The notes: generated by a model not told the origin, from the sequence alone. A DNA stretch of 64,000 nt from Blastocatellia bacterium (GCA_035275065.1 DATENM010000158.1:170174-234173), one strand, 5' to 3'; positions 27,039 to 36,343 are shown, numbered from the stretch's first letter. Numbers and translations are program-made.

Positions 27039-27517
27039 AATCACCAAAGACTGAGGGGTCTTTGCTCCTTCCAAATCTATTGGAAATCCTGCCGCCAGCG
27101 GCCAGGGTCGCGCTGCTGGTACAACCTTAAAAATCGCTTGAGGGCGTTCGGCCTGCGCCGGCTTCGGGGCCACCGAGCCAGTATGGGTCGCGCAGGTGGG
27201 TCCATCATAAACGAGGAAGCCGCGGCATTCAATTAGATTTTCGCAGCCAGCAATTGGTTGGCAGCGCCCGCGCCGCCGCCATTCAATTTATTGCGTTTTT
27301 ATTAAGCTGTGGCATCTGCTTGCAAGCTATGTTATTGTACCGTGGAACGCCTTTTAAGGACGCTCGGTCCTAGCCCCCGTTAGACCATCATGATGTCTCG
27401 TCAAGATAGCCGATGGATTTTCGCCAGCGGATACGGCGGTCATCAGGGCGTTCGGCGCTTCGACCATACGGACGCAGTCACGTTCAAGCATTTAGGCACA
27501 GGATGGGTTTCCGCTTT

Positions 27518-29281
27518 ATGAAATCACGAGTCCTTCCCTCCCGCACTCTCCTCGTTGTTTTGATTATCACCCTCATCGGCGCGCTTGCTCTGGCCGCGCC
27601 TGTAAAGCGCGGTTCGCGCCACGGCGGCGGCTCGCGCAAAGCCAGCAAAGCGTCGGGCCACAAAGCCAAAGCCAGCCGCCGCGGCGGCAGGTCGGAGCGC
27701 CTCTCGGCCCGCGGCGGGCGCGGACGACAGGGCAAACTGGCGCGCGGACGTGGCCGCTATCGCGGCTCGCGCTGGGCAAGGCATAATGTGGCGGCTGTGG
27801 GCGGCGGGCACGGCTCGCGCGTCCATGAATACCTGAGCCAGGAGTGGTCGAAGGAACAGACCGCGCCGCTCGCGACACCGGCGAGCCAGTCCGCAACGCC
27901 GACAATGACCGCCGTCGGCAATCAATCCAACCGGCAACTGGCAATGGGCAACGCTGTGCCTGCGCCGGCTTCGATGCCGGACACCGCGAAAACCAGCCCG
28001 TTGAACCAGGCGCTCGGCAATCCGTCGTCGCAGGCGGCCAATCAAGTTCCTGGCGATGCCACGCAGATGCCGCCGGCGAACCCGCTGGTCCAGGCTTATG
28101 CCGACAGCCTGGCGATGCGCGGCATCAGCGCCGCCAATCAAGGCTTCATCGTCACCACGCTGAAAGGCGAAGTGCTGGCCGAGCATAACGCCGACAGGCT
28201 CTACAACCCGGCGTCGGTGACCAAAGTCGCCACCTCGCTGACGGCGATCTCGCGGTTGGGGCCGGATTTCAAATTCCGCACGGCGCTCTACACAGACGGC
28301 GCGCTCGACCCGGCGACAGGCATTCTGCACGGCTCGCTTTATGTGGTCGGCGGCGGCGACCCGGCCTTCTTCTATGAGAACGCCATGATGGTCGCCGACA
28401 AGCTCAACCGCGCCGGCGTTCGCGAAATTGACGGCAACTTCTACGTCCTCGGCCATTTCTATTTCAACTTCTCGACCTCGCTCGAAGCCTCGGCCAGGGC
28501 GTTGCGCAGCTGCCTTTCGTCAGATAGCTGGACCCCGGCAGCCCACAGCGCCTACTCGCGTTTCCTGGCCATGCGCGCCGTCGAAGGCGAGCCGCTGTCA
28601 TCCGCTCAGATGGCCACGCCGCCGTCGCTAAAGATCACCGGCCAGACGATCACCAGTCAGACGATTAACACCGCGCCGCTCAAGCCGCTGGCGACGCATA
28701 CGTCGCTGCCGCTCTTGCGCGTGCTCAAAGGCTTGAACGACTTCTCGAACAACTGGATGGCGACGGTCATCGGCAATCTCGTCGGCGGCCCGGACGCTGT
28801 CGAGCGTTTTCTCAAGATGGAGGTCGGGTTCAGGGACGACGAAGTGCAGTTCGCCACGCCTTCGGGGCTGGGCGCGAATTACATCTCGCCGCGCAGCACA
28901 ATCACCATCCTGCGCAAACTGTTGGCTTACCTCGACAGCAAAGGGCTGACGATTGATCAGCTATTGCCGGTGGCGGGCGTCGATGCCGGGACGCTGCAAA
29001 GGCGATTCACGGACACCTATCGCGCGGCGGTGGTCGGCAAGACAGGCACGTTGTCGGGCGTGAGCGCGCTGGCGGGCGTCGCTTATACGCGCGGGCGCGG
29101 GCCGCTGCTCTTCGTGATCTACAACCGCGGCGGCTCTGTGCCTTCGTTCCGCGCCGCGCAGGACGAGACGATCAAGAAAGTCATCACCATGTACGGCGGC
29201 CCTGTGCCGGTGCGCGTTTCAGGAAATCCGCTGTCGCGGGCGCAAACCGTTGGGGCCGAGCATAGCTCGCCGAGGCGATAG
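27518..29281 (+). CDS. dacB: D-alanyl-D-alanine carboxypeptidase (S13/PBP4 family) with basic N-terminal extension
   Basis: A peptidoglycan D,D-carboxypeptidase/endopeptidase. All three penicillin-binding motifs are present: S-V-T-K at residues 233-236, S-N-N near 410 and K-T-G at 508-510. The signal peptide ends near LALAAPVK. Residues about 27-90 are an unusual run rich in Arg, Lys, Gly and Ser, followed by an Ala/Ser/Gln/Asn linker to about residue 185. The catalytic part is then of normal length. Starts at 27503 and 27413 are also in frame; I chose the one that gives a clean signal peptide. The gap 27039-27517 holds no other gene. Confidence 0.9.
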   Translation: MKSRVLPSRTLLVVLIITLIGALALAAPVKRGSRHGGGSRKASKASGHKAKASRRGGRSERLSARGGRGRQGKLARGRGRYRGSRWARHNVAAVGGGHGSRVHEYLSQEWSKEQTAPLATPASQSATPTMTAVGNQSNRQLAMGNAVPAPASMPDTAKTSPLNQALGNPSSQAANQVPGDATQMPPANPLVQAYADSLAMRGISAANQGFIVTTLKGEVLAEHNADRLYNPASVTKVATSLTAISRLGPDFKFRTALYTDGALDPATGILHGSLYVVGGGDPAFFYENAMMVADKLNRAGVREIDGNFYVLGHFYFNFSTSLEASARALRSCLSSDSWTPAAHSAYSRFLAMRAVEGEPLSSAQMATPPSLKITGQTITSQTINTAPLKPLATHTSLPLLRVLKGLNDFSNNWMATVIGNLVGGPDAVERFLKMEVGFRDDEVQFATPSGLGANYISPRSTITILRKLLAYLDSKGLTIDQLLPVAGVDAGTLQRRFTDTYRAAVVGKTGTLSGVSALAGVAYTRGRGPLLFVIYNRGGSVPSFRAAQDETIKKVITMYGGPVPVRVSGNPLSRAQTVGAEHSSPRR

Positions 29282-29289
29282 GCGAAGCA

Positions 29290-29478
29290 ATGAAAGAACT
29301 GACCGCCGTACAGAAAGCCCTGCTGGTGTGGAGCGTCGGCTTTTTGATTGCCGCCGAAGCGGCGAAGTATCTACGACTCACAGGGCGAGCGGCAAAGATC
29401 ATCGGCCTGTTTGAGCTGCTGCTAGCCATCGCCACCGGCGTCGCCGTCGGGTTGGCCGCCCGGTTCAAGAAAGCTTAA
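29290..29478 (+). CDS. Small membrane protein of unknown function
   Basis: A 62-residue protein with two hydrophobic segments (VWSVGFLIAAEAA and IIGLFELLLAIATGVAVGLAA) and a basic end (ARFKKA). It starts eight bases after dacB behind AGGCGAAGC, so it is probably co-transcribed. A strong hairpin terminator follows. No family recognised. Confidence 0.7.
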   Translation: MKELTAVQKALLVWSVGFLIAAEAAKYLRLTGRAAKIIGLFELLLAIATGVAVGLAARFKKA

Positions 29479-29502
29479 GGCGTGATTGACGGAACGCAAT
29501 TC

Positions 29503-29540
29503 GGGCCGCGCTGACGTAAATCGGCGCGGCCCTTTCATTT
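29503..29540 (+). terminator. Terminator after dacB and small membrane gene
   Basis: GGGCCGCGC (29503-29511) pairs with GCGCGGCCC (29524-29532), followed by TTTCATTT. It is the first strong hairpin after the plus-strand pair. Confidence 0.75.
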
Positions 29541-29580
29541 CTTAAAAGCTCTAAAAGAGCTTGCCGGTTTCGGCTTCTCC

Positions 29581-29964
29581 TTATTCGTCAGCCGAAAAGT
29601 CCATATCCTCGCCCGTCTCGAAATAGGCGGCGTAGATGCGCTGCGCCAGGTCGAGCCGCTCGCTTTCGACCAGCACGCGCAGCTCGCCGAGCAGCGCCAG
29701 ATGCGGCATCACCGATAGCGAATGCGCGCCCTGCACGATGACCCGGACATCATGTTGTTCGAGCAACTGCTTGATGAGCATGGCGACCGGGTAGAGTCGC
29801 GGGCGGCACAGCTCGACGTATTCGACCGGGCGGCGTTCGATTGCCTCCAACTCTGCCGCCGTCTGTTCATTCATCGTCACCGGAAACAGGCCAATGCCGC
29901 ACGCCGGGCAATGCGACTGGCTGCCCGCATACTCGTCGGCACAGATTGGACACAACATCAACAT
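29581..29964 (-). CDS. Zinc-ribbon plus DUF2007-type protein
   Basis: A 127-residue cytoplasmic protein. The N-terminal CPIC...CPAC (residues 5-8 and 19-22) is a zinc ribbon. The C-terminal part (LYPVAMLIKQLLEQHDVRVIVQGAHSL, LGELRVLVESERLDLAQRIY) resembles DUF2007, a small putative signal-transducing domain with ferredoxin-like fold. The tail is acidic (EDMDFSADE). The role is unknown. It lies downstream of the GAF sensor gene on the same strand, about 125 bases away. Confidence 0.75.
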   Translation of the reverse strand: MLMLCPICADEYAGSQSHCPACGIGLFPVTMNEQTAAELEAIERRPVEYVELCRPRLYPVAMLIKQLLEQHDVRVIVQGAHSLSVMPHLALLGELRVLVESERLDLAQRIYAAYFETGEDMDFSADE

Positions 29965-30030
29965 GGTCTTATTAATTCGATAACAGACACTACCACAGAT
30001 TTCAGCCAGCTGTCAGGGGACAAGAATCTA

Positions 30031-30068
30031 GCGCCTTGCGCTACATGCCAACCGCCTTGCGCGACATG
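30031..30068. repeat. Short direct repeat
   Basis: Two copies of CGCCTTGCGCTACATG-like sequence (30032-30047 and 30053-30068, one T/G change) with 21-base spacing lie in the gap between the zinc-ribbon gene and the GAF gene. Confidence 0.6.
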
Positions 30069-30089
30069 GTTACCCGGCAGACAAACGGC

Positions 30090-32378
30090 TCAGCCTTGCT
30101 TCTCGGCCCCATCTTCGAGCCGCCGCGAGCGCGCGCCGCCATATTCGATCAGCCAGTCTACATCGCCCTTCATGCGCCGCGCCGCCGCATAGATGCCGCG
30201 GACCGCATCATGTTGCTCCGCGGTCAGCGGCCCATAGTTGCCGCGCTCCAGCAACTCCGCAAGTCCAAGCACGCTCTGTAGCGAGCCGTCAATTTCGTTG
30301 CCGGCGTTGACGATGAATTCGCTCTTCAGCCGGTTGATGTCGAGCAGTTGTTGCGAAGAGGCTTCGACGCGCGCCAATTCACTACGCAGCCGGTCGCGTT
30401 CCTGGCGAGCTTCGGCTTCGGTGCGGCGAATGACCTCGGCTTCGGCGCGCGCTTTCGCCTCGGCGGCTGAAGCCTTCGCCAGCTGCCCACGGCCTTGCTG
30501 GTCAGCGGCGCGCAGCTCGTTCAGGGCACGCTCGGCATCTGCGAGTTTCTGCTCCAACTCACGGATGCGCCCGGCGGCCTGGCCCCCCGTGCGCAGCGCC
30601 TCTTCGCGCGCGCCCTGCACTTCGCGCAGCGCCTTGTCGTGCGCCATCACGTTGGTCAAAGAAAGCGCCAGCTGGCGGGCAACGCGGTCGGCGAATTCAA
30701 TCTCGTCCTGCTGCCATTCGCGCGTACGGTCACACTGGTGCAGGTAGAGCAGGGCGCGCATCGTCCCCGCGATGCGAACCGGGACGATCATTTCCGACAT
30801 GACCTGTAGCTCGTTGGCGCGGTCATTGCCCATCGGCGAGGCATGGCGCGAATCGTTGATCGCCATCGGCTCGGCGTCGGCAAGCGCCGCCAGCCGGGTC
30901 AGCTCAGGCGACGCGAAAGTGACTCCAGCAGCCGGTTTCACGCCCTGCGCCACGAATTCATGGCGCACAGGCATGGCATCGCTCTTGTCGTCGAGCGGCA
31001 CAATCAAGGCGCGCGACACACCGAGCGCGTGGCCCAGTACTTCGACGACGGCCTCCATCACTTCGCCCGGCGTGCGCAGGTTGTGTAACGCCTCTGATAA
31101 TCCCATGTAGGCGCTCTCGACGCGCAGCCGGTCGCCGCGCTGCTCTGCGCCTTTCATGATTTCGGAGATGATCGAGGCTGCCGATTTGAGGCTTCGCAGG
31201 TCGGATTCGCTCCACGGGTGCGGCTGCGACTTATGCACTTCGACGATGCCGAGCGCATGGTCATCACTCGCCACAGGCACGCCGAGGTAAGCGACAATGC
31301 CGCTCTCGCGCGCCTCGCGCGGAAAGATGCAGCGCGGGTCTGCCGGCGCATTCTCTAACGATAGCGGCTCGCCCGTCTGAGCGATGTTGCCGGCTAAGCC
31401 CTGGCCGACGGGCAGCGGCAAGAACTCGGCAGACTTCAGCCCATAGGCCGCGACCATTCTGACCATTGCCGCGCCCGGCTCGATCCGCCACAGCGCGGCG
31501 CTCTCTGCGCCCAGCAGCCGAGCGACTTCGCGGGCGATGCCGGCGAGCGGCGACGGCTGATCGAGGCAAGCAATCACGGCGCGCGAAAACGCTGCGCTGC
31601 GCGAGGCGCGCTCATCGAGGGCGAACAGTTCCTGGCGCTCGCGCTCGAACTCAAGCGCAACCGCCAGCCGGTCGCCTAGTCGAGTCACAGGCTCGCGCAG
31701 GCGTTGCAGCGATTCGGGCGTGACCGTCGGCGCGGCTTGCGCCAGAAAGGTGCCCGTCCAATCATAAGCCCCGCGCCAGGGAAAGACGACGATGTCGAGA
31801 CCAGCCGCCAGTGTCGCCTGCGTCATCGTCCCATCCGCCCGTGCCGCCGCCTCGCCTTCGACGGCCGCTTCATCGGGCGGCTGAGCGTCGGCAAGCGAGC
31901 CTGTGACAAAGGTGGCGGCGGGCAGCTCGCCGGTGAAGAAACCGAGCTTGGTCTGCTGCGGCTTCCAGAAATTGCCGAGGGTGTTGGCATTGAGCGCCTC
32001 GGGCAGCGACGCTTGCAGGCCGGGGGGTTGGCCGTTTTCGGTCTCTTCGGGCAAGACGTTCTTGAGCTGCTCGTCTTTCTCGCGCCCCACATAGACCGCC
32101 AGCAACGGCAGGCCGAGGTAATCGCGGAATGCCTGCGCGGCTTCGTGGGCGACGGCGGCGGCCTCGCGCATATACGGCACCTGCTCGGCGGCGGCGGCAA
32201 ACTGGTGCTCGCGCTCCATCTCGACCAGCTCGGCGCGCAGCGCCGCTTCATTCTTGCCTTTGCCGGGCCGCGCGCGCAGGACCAGCCAGATGATAAGGAA
32301 GAAGATGATAAGGACGATGGCCACGACAGCGATGAGGAAAATCGGGTTATGCAAAAGGCTTTGCAACGTTTCGGACAT
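30090..32378 (-). CDS. Membrane-anchored GAF-domain sensor with degenerate kinase domain
   Basis: A 762-residue protein. One transmembrane helix lies at residues about 12-33 (FLIAVVAIVLIIFFLIIWLV). At least two GAF-like domains follow; one contains LLGAESAALWRIEPG and GLAGNIAQTGEPLSLENA, the other AVVEVLGHALGVSRALIV. A long coiled coil (about 600-680, rich in A/E/R/Q) leads to a region shaped like a HisKA helix pair (FIVNAGNEIDGSLQSVLGLAELL), but the phospho-accepting His is Asn (about residue 694) and no ATPase domain follows. It is thus probably a signalling scaffold rather than a kinase. The start is behind GAGGATAAAG. Confidence 0.85.
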   Translation of the reverse strand: MSETLQSLLHNPIFLIAVVAIVLIIFFLIIWLVLRARPGKGKNEAALRAELVEMEREHQFAAAAEQVPYMREAAAVAHEAAQAFRDYLGLPLLAVYVGREKDEQLKNVLPEETENGQPPGLQASLPEALNANTLGNFWKPQQTKLGFFTGELPAATFVTGSLADAQPPDEAAVEGEAAARADGTMTQATLAAGLDIVVFPWRGAYDWTGTFLAQAAPTVTPESLQRLREPVTRLGDRLAVALEFERERQELFALDERASRSAAFSRAVIACLDQPSPLAGIAREVARLLGAESAALWRIEPGAAMVRMVAAYGLKSAEFLPLPVGQGLAGNIAQTGEPLSLENAPADPRCIFPREARESGIVAYLGVPVASDDHALGIVEVHKSQPHPWSESDLRSLKSAASIISEIMKGAEQRGDRLRVESAYMGLSEALHNLRTPGEVMEAVVEVLGHALGVSRALIVPLDDKSDAMPVRHEFVAQGVKPAAGVTFASPELTRLAALADAEPMAINDSRHASPMGNDRANELQVMSEMIVPVRIAGTMRALLYLHQCDRTREWQQDEIEFADRVARQLALSLTNVMAHDKALREVQGAREEALRTGGQAAGRIRELEQKLADAERALNELRAADQQGRGQLAKASAAEAKARAEAEVIRRTEAEARQERDRLRSELARVEASSQQLLDINRLKSEFIVNAGNEIDGSLQSVLGLAELLERGNYGPLTAEQHDAVRGIYAAARRMKGDVDWLIEYGGARSRRLEDGAEKQG

Positions 32379-32527
32379 ACTTTATCCTCGCGGGGCGGGA
32401 CCGATTTGATCTCGATTTGATTTCGATTTTGAAGCGCTCCACTCGAATGGCGTGGCGACTTCGACGACCTCCTGCCAGTCCATGCGTCAGAAGAATAGTC
32501 GGAAACCCTGCGCCAGCGCAACACAGG

Positions 32528-32662
32528 AAATGATGAATGTTGAATGATGAATGACGAATTAAGCAGACGAAGTCCCATTACGGTGGGCGCCGTAGGCTGA
32601 CGGCGGCCTTCAGGCCACCGCCTGCCCTGCGGCAGTTCATCACTCATCATTTCTCATTCATC
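32528..32662. repeat. Inverted heptamer element, ATGATGA unit
   Basis: The left arm (about 32528-32560) has four copies of ATGATGA-type units. The right arm (about 32636-32662) carries the complement, TCATCAC/TCATTTC/TCATTCA. The loop is about 75 bases. It lies between the divergent GAF and acylase genes, upstream of both. The remaining bases of the 383-base gap show nothing I can name. A single similar arm (ATGAATGATGAATGACG) occurs at 46059-46075. Confidence 0.8.
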
Positions 32663-32761
32663 CGTCTGTAGACTGCTTGCGCCGCCGCGATGGCGAATGT
32701 AGAATCCGCACATCTTCTCTCAGACAGACCCGAGCTATAGGCCGAAGAAAGGAAATTGATT

Positions 32762-35005
32762 ATGCACACCCGCGTCGTTTTGAGGTCGCTCACAATCGCG
32801 CTAGTCGTCATGGCATCCGCACAGTTTGCCACACCCGCTGACCGGAAAACCGATGACCGAGGCAAGGTTGAAAGGCTCGCCCGCTCGGTGACGATTTATC
32901 GTGACAGCTACGGCGTACCGCACATCTTTGGGCCGACCGACGCGAGTTGCGTCTTCGGCTATGCCTTCGCCCAGGCCGAAGACAATTTCTGGCAGATCGA
33001 AGACAGCTACATTCGTTCGCTCGGTCGCGCATCGGAAATCTATGGCCCGCGCACCGTAGCCGACGACCTGCTGAACCACGCGCTGGAGATTCCGCGACTC
33101 GCCAAGGCCGAGTACGAGCGCTCCAGTCCGCGCATGAAAGAGCTATGTCAGGCGGTCGCCGATGGCTTCAACTACTACCTCGCGACGCACCCCGAAACCA
33201 GGCCGCGCCTGATTACGCACTTCGAGCCCTGGCACATGTACGCCTTCAACCGCTTCGCCATCTATCAGCTCTTCATCTTCGGCAAGTCGGGCTTGAGAGT
33301 CGAAGAGATCAAGAGCGCCGTGCGCGAAGCCGGCGGCGACAATGCCGCCGGCTCGCATGGGCAGCTGGGTTTTAAGATTTCAGACCTCTACGAGAGCGCC
33401 GATGGCATGGAAGCGGCAGTCGGCTCGAATATGTGGACGGTGACGCCGCAGAAAAGCGCCAGCGGCCACGCGATGCTGCTCATCAATCCGCATCAGCCGT
33501 TCTTCGGCCCGGGTCAATGGTACGAAGGCCACGTCCACAGCGGCGAGGGCTGGAACATGAGCGGCGCGTCGTTCTTCGGCTCGGGCTTCCCGACCATTGG
33601 CCACAATGAATTCCTCGGCTGGAGCCACACGGTCAACGACCCGGACATCAGCGATGTCTATGTCGAAAAATTTGACGACGAGAAGAACCCGCTGGCTTAC
33701 CGCTACGGCGATGGCTATCGCGTGGCGACCGAATGGGCGGACACGATCAAGGTCAAGACCGACAAGGGCGTCGAGACTCGAAGCTTCAAATTTCGCAAGA
33801 CACATCACGGGCCGGTGGTCGCCGTGCGCGAAGGCAAGCCCTTAACGCTCAAGCTGGCGCGGCTCGAAGATGGCGGCCAGATCGAAGAGTGGTACATGAT
33901 GAGCAAATCGCGCTCGCTGAAAGAATGGCAAGCGGCGATGGCGCGCACCGCCGTGCCGATGTTCAACGCCATGTACGCCGACCGCGAAGGCAACATCTTT
34001 TACGTCTACAACGGCGCCGTGCCGCGGCGCTCGCTGAAGTTCGACTGGCTGAAGCCCGTGGATGGCAGCAACCCTGAAACCGAGTGGCAGGGCTATCATT
34101 CCTTTGCCGAGTTGCCGCAGTTGTTGAACCCGAAGTCGGGCTTCATGCAGAACTGCAACCAGACGCCATTTACGACGACCAGCGAAGGCAGTCCGGTGAA
34201 AGAGAACTTCCCTGCCTACATGACGCGCGAGAGCGACAACGCGCGGGCGAAGATTTCGCGCCGCCTGCTCAGCTCGCAAGCAAAGTTCACCTTTGACGAG
34301 TGGGCGCGGCTGGCCTTTGACACGCGCATACTGGAAGCCGAGACGCAAATCCCTGAAATTGCCGCCGAGTGGGAAAAGCTCAAGCAGGCCGACGCGGCGC
34401 GGGCTGAACGGCTGAGCGAAGCGGTCAACGAGCTGAAAGCCTGGGATCATGTCTCGACATTTGAATCGACGCAGATGACTTTGTTCACGCTATGGTTCGA
34501 CCGCTATCTCAGGTCGCGTGCGCAGAACCCCAAGGGCGAATGGCTGCGCGTCCGCGCTCTCGAAGAGGTCGCCGCCGGCCTGATGAAGGATTGGGGCACT
34601 TGGCGCGTCGCCTGGGGCGAGATCAACCGCTTGCAGCGCATTCAATCGGGCGGCGAGCTGGAAAGCTTCGATGACGCGAAGCCGAGCCTGCCGATTGCCG
34701 GCGCTCCCGGCCCGGTCGGCGTCGTCAATAACTTTTATACGCGGCCTGAGAAGGGGCAGAAGCGCCGCTATGGCGTCGCCGGCACTTCGTTTGTGAGCGT
34801 CGTCGAGTTCGGCCCGCAGGTGCAAGCGCGCTCGCTCTTGCAGTTTGGCGAGAGCGCCGATCCGGCCTCGCCGCACTATCTGGATCAGGGCCGCCTCTAC
34901 TCGAAGCGCGAATTCAAGCCGGCGTGGTTCACGTTACAGGAGATCAAAGCGCACAGCGAGAGCGTCTACCACCCCGGCGTGAAGCCTGCGAAGAGGGCCG
35001 CGTAG
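32762..35005 (+). CDS. Penicillin acylase family (S45) Ntn-hydrolase, exported
   Basis: A 747-residue precursor with signal peptide (ends near ASAQFATPAD). The alpha-chain part is YRDSYGVPHIFGPTDASCVFGYAFAQAED. The autocatalytic cleavage site precedes the nucleophile Ser in AAVGSNMWTV (Ser222), which begins the beta chain; oxyanion and substrate-side residues follow in GPGQWYEGHVHSG and the GWSHTVNDPDISD segment. Family members cleave beta-lactam side chains or N-acyl-homoserine lactones; the closest feel is the AHL-acylase/PvdQ side, but the substrate is not readable. The start is an ATG behind AAAGGAAA. Its 3' end is repeated at 36218-36343. Confidence 0.88.
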   Translation: MHTRVVLRSLTIALVVMASAQFATPADRKTDDRGKVERLARSVTIYRDSYGVPHIFGPTDASCVFGYAFAQAEDNFWQIEDSYIRSLGRASEIYGPRTVADDLLNHALEIPRLAKAEYERSSPRMKELCQAVADGFNYYLATHPETRPRLITHFEPWHMYAFNRFAIYQLFIFGKSGLRVEEIKSAVREAGGDNAAGSHGQLGFKISDLYESADGMEAAVGSNMWTVTPQKSASGHAMLLINPHQPFFGPGQWYEGHVHSGEGWNMSGASFFGSGFPTIGHNEFLGWSHTVNDPDISDVYVEKFDDEKNPLAYRYGDGYRVATEWADTIKVKTDKGVETRSFKFRKTHHGPVVAVREGKPLTLKLARLEDGGQIEEWYMMSKSRSLKEWQAAMARTAVPMFNAMYADREGNIFYVYNGAVPRRSLKFDWLKPVDGSNPETEWQGYHSFAELPQLLNPKSGFMQNCNQTPFTTTSEGSPVKENFPAYMTRESDNARAKISRRLLSSQAKFTFDEWARLAFDTRILEAETQIPEIAAEWEKLKQADAARAERLSEAVNELKAWDHVSTFESTQMTLFTLWFDRYLRSRAQNPKGEWLRVRALEEVAAGLMKDWGTWRVAWGEINRLQRIQSGGELESFDDAKPSLPIAGAPGPVGVVNNFYTRPEKGQKRRYGVAGTSFVSVVEFGPQVQARSLLQFGESADPASPHYLDQGRLYSKREFKPAWFTLQEIKAHSESVYHPGVKPAKRAA

Positions 35006-35016
35006 TGGGAGCGGCA

Positions 35017-36189
35017 ATGCGGGTTACGCGGCGCGCCGCACTGCGAACATTGGCTATGGGCGCATGCGCCGCGCCGGCGGTGCTGCGCGGTCGCTTTCGC
35101 CTCTTCGGCCAGGCAGCCGCCGAGTATTCCGCTCGCGCGATTGATCTCGTGGGATCGGCTACGGTCGTCGATCTGCTCAACCAGTTCCAGTTCGCAGATT
35201 ACTCAGTCAGGCCGCCGAAGAGTGACCGGTGGCTCACTGTCCCCGGCAGCTTCACGGCAGCCGACGCGGCGCGCTACCGCGAGTCGGGCATCACGGTGTT
35301 CGCTTTGGGTCACGGCCCCGGTGATTATGAGCGCGCCATCCGCTTCTTTGCCGACTGGAACGGTTTTCTCGCGGCCTACAGCGACTGGCTCACACGCGTC
35401 GACGACGTGTCAGACTTCGCGCGGGCCAAGGCGAGCGGCAAAACCGGCGTGATGCTCACGTTCCAAGACTCCGCGCACTTCCGCTCGCCGAACGATGTGC
35501 AGACTTTCTTCGGGCTGGGGCAGCGCCTTTCTCAGCTTACCTATAACTTCAACAACCGCATAGGCAGCGGCTTTCTCGAACAGCGTGACGGGGGCTTGAG
35601 CGTCTTCGGCCTGTCCATCCTTGAGCGGATGCAGCAGGTCGGCATGGCCGTTGACGTGTCGCATTGTGGCGACCAGACGACGCTCGACGCCCTGGCCGCC
35701 GCCAAACGTCCGGTGATCTTTACGCACGCCAACGCCAGGGCGCTCCTGCCCGGACACCTGCGCTGCAAGACCGACGAAGCCATTCAGAAGATGGCAAAGA
35801 CCGGCGGCGTGATGGGCATCTCCTTCATCCGCTTCATGGTGCGCGACCGTGAGCCTGTGACTGTAGAGCATGTGCTCGACCATGTGGACTACGTCGCCAA
35901 GCTCGTCGGCGTGGAGCACGTGGCAATCGGCAGTGATCTGGATGTCATCGGCAACGCGAGCCCCATCGGCGGCGGCTTCGACCCGAAGAGTCAGCCTAAC
36001 TTTGCCCGCTATCAGTACCACGAGGACACGGATGGGGCGATCAACATCAAGGGGCTGAATCACTCCAGGCGGGTGTTTGATTTGACTGAGGGGCTCATCC
36101 GCCGCCGCCACAGCGACGCGGATATTCGTCTCATTCTCGGCGGCAATGCGGTGCGCGCGCTCGGCGCGATCTGGCAAGCGGAAACGTGA
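35017..36189 (+). CDS. Membrane dipeptidase (M19) homologue with altered metal site
   Basis: A 390-residue protein with a twin-arginine-like leader (TRRAALRTLAMGACAAPAVL). M19 signatures present: AVDVSHCGDQTT (His), VIFTHANARAL (His), HLRCKTDEAI (Arg) and VAIGSDLDVIGN (Asp). Missing: the usual N-terminal D-x-H-x-D pair aligns to VVDLLNQ, and the bridging Glu aligns to Gln in LTFQDSAH. It may therefore have one metal, another reaction or no activity. The start is the ATG behind GTGGGAG, 11 bases after the acylase stop, so the two are an operon. Confidence 0.85.
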   Translation: MRVTRRAALRTLAMGACAAPAVLRGRFRLFGQAAAEYSARAIDLVGSATVVDLLNQFQFADYSVRPPKSDRWLTVPGSFTAADAARYRESGITVFALGHGPGDYERAIRFFADWNGFLAAYSDWLTRVDDVSDFARAKASGKTGVMLTFQDSAHFRSPNDVQTFFGLGQRLSQLTYNFNNRIGSGFLEQRDGGLSVFGLSILERMQQVGMAVDVSHCGDQTTLDALAAAKRPVIFTHANARALLPGHLRCKTDEAIQKMAKTGGVMGISFIRFMVRDREPVTVEHVLDHVDYVAKLVGVEHVAIGSDLDVIGNASPIGGGFDPKSQPNFARYQYHEDTDGAINIKGLNHSRRVFDLTEGLIRRRHSDADIRLILGGNAVRALGAIWQAET

Positions 36190-36193
36190 TAAG

Positions 36194-36343
36194 ATGACGC
36201 GCCGTCACCGCATTACATGGATCAAGGGCCACCCCTACTCGAAGCGCGAATTCAAGCCGGCGTGGTTTACGTTAGAAGAGATCAAAGCACATAGCGAGAG
36301 CGTCTACCATCCCGGCCAGAAGGCGACGAAGAAAGCGGCATAG
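36194..36343 (+). pseudogene. Duplicated 3' end of the acylase gene
   Basis: Bases 36218-36343 closely repeat 34880-35005, the end of the acylase gene. The translated tails agree at 27 of 28 positions from YSKREFKP through ESVYHPG, then differ slightly before the stop. The copy sits four bases after the dipeptidase stop, and its own ATG (36194) could give a 49-residue peptide (MTRRHRITWIKGHP...). It looks like the remnant of a second acylase gene that was lost by deletion. Whether it is expressed is unknown. Confidence 0.8.
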
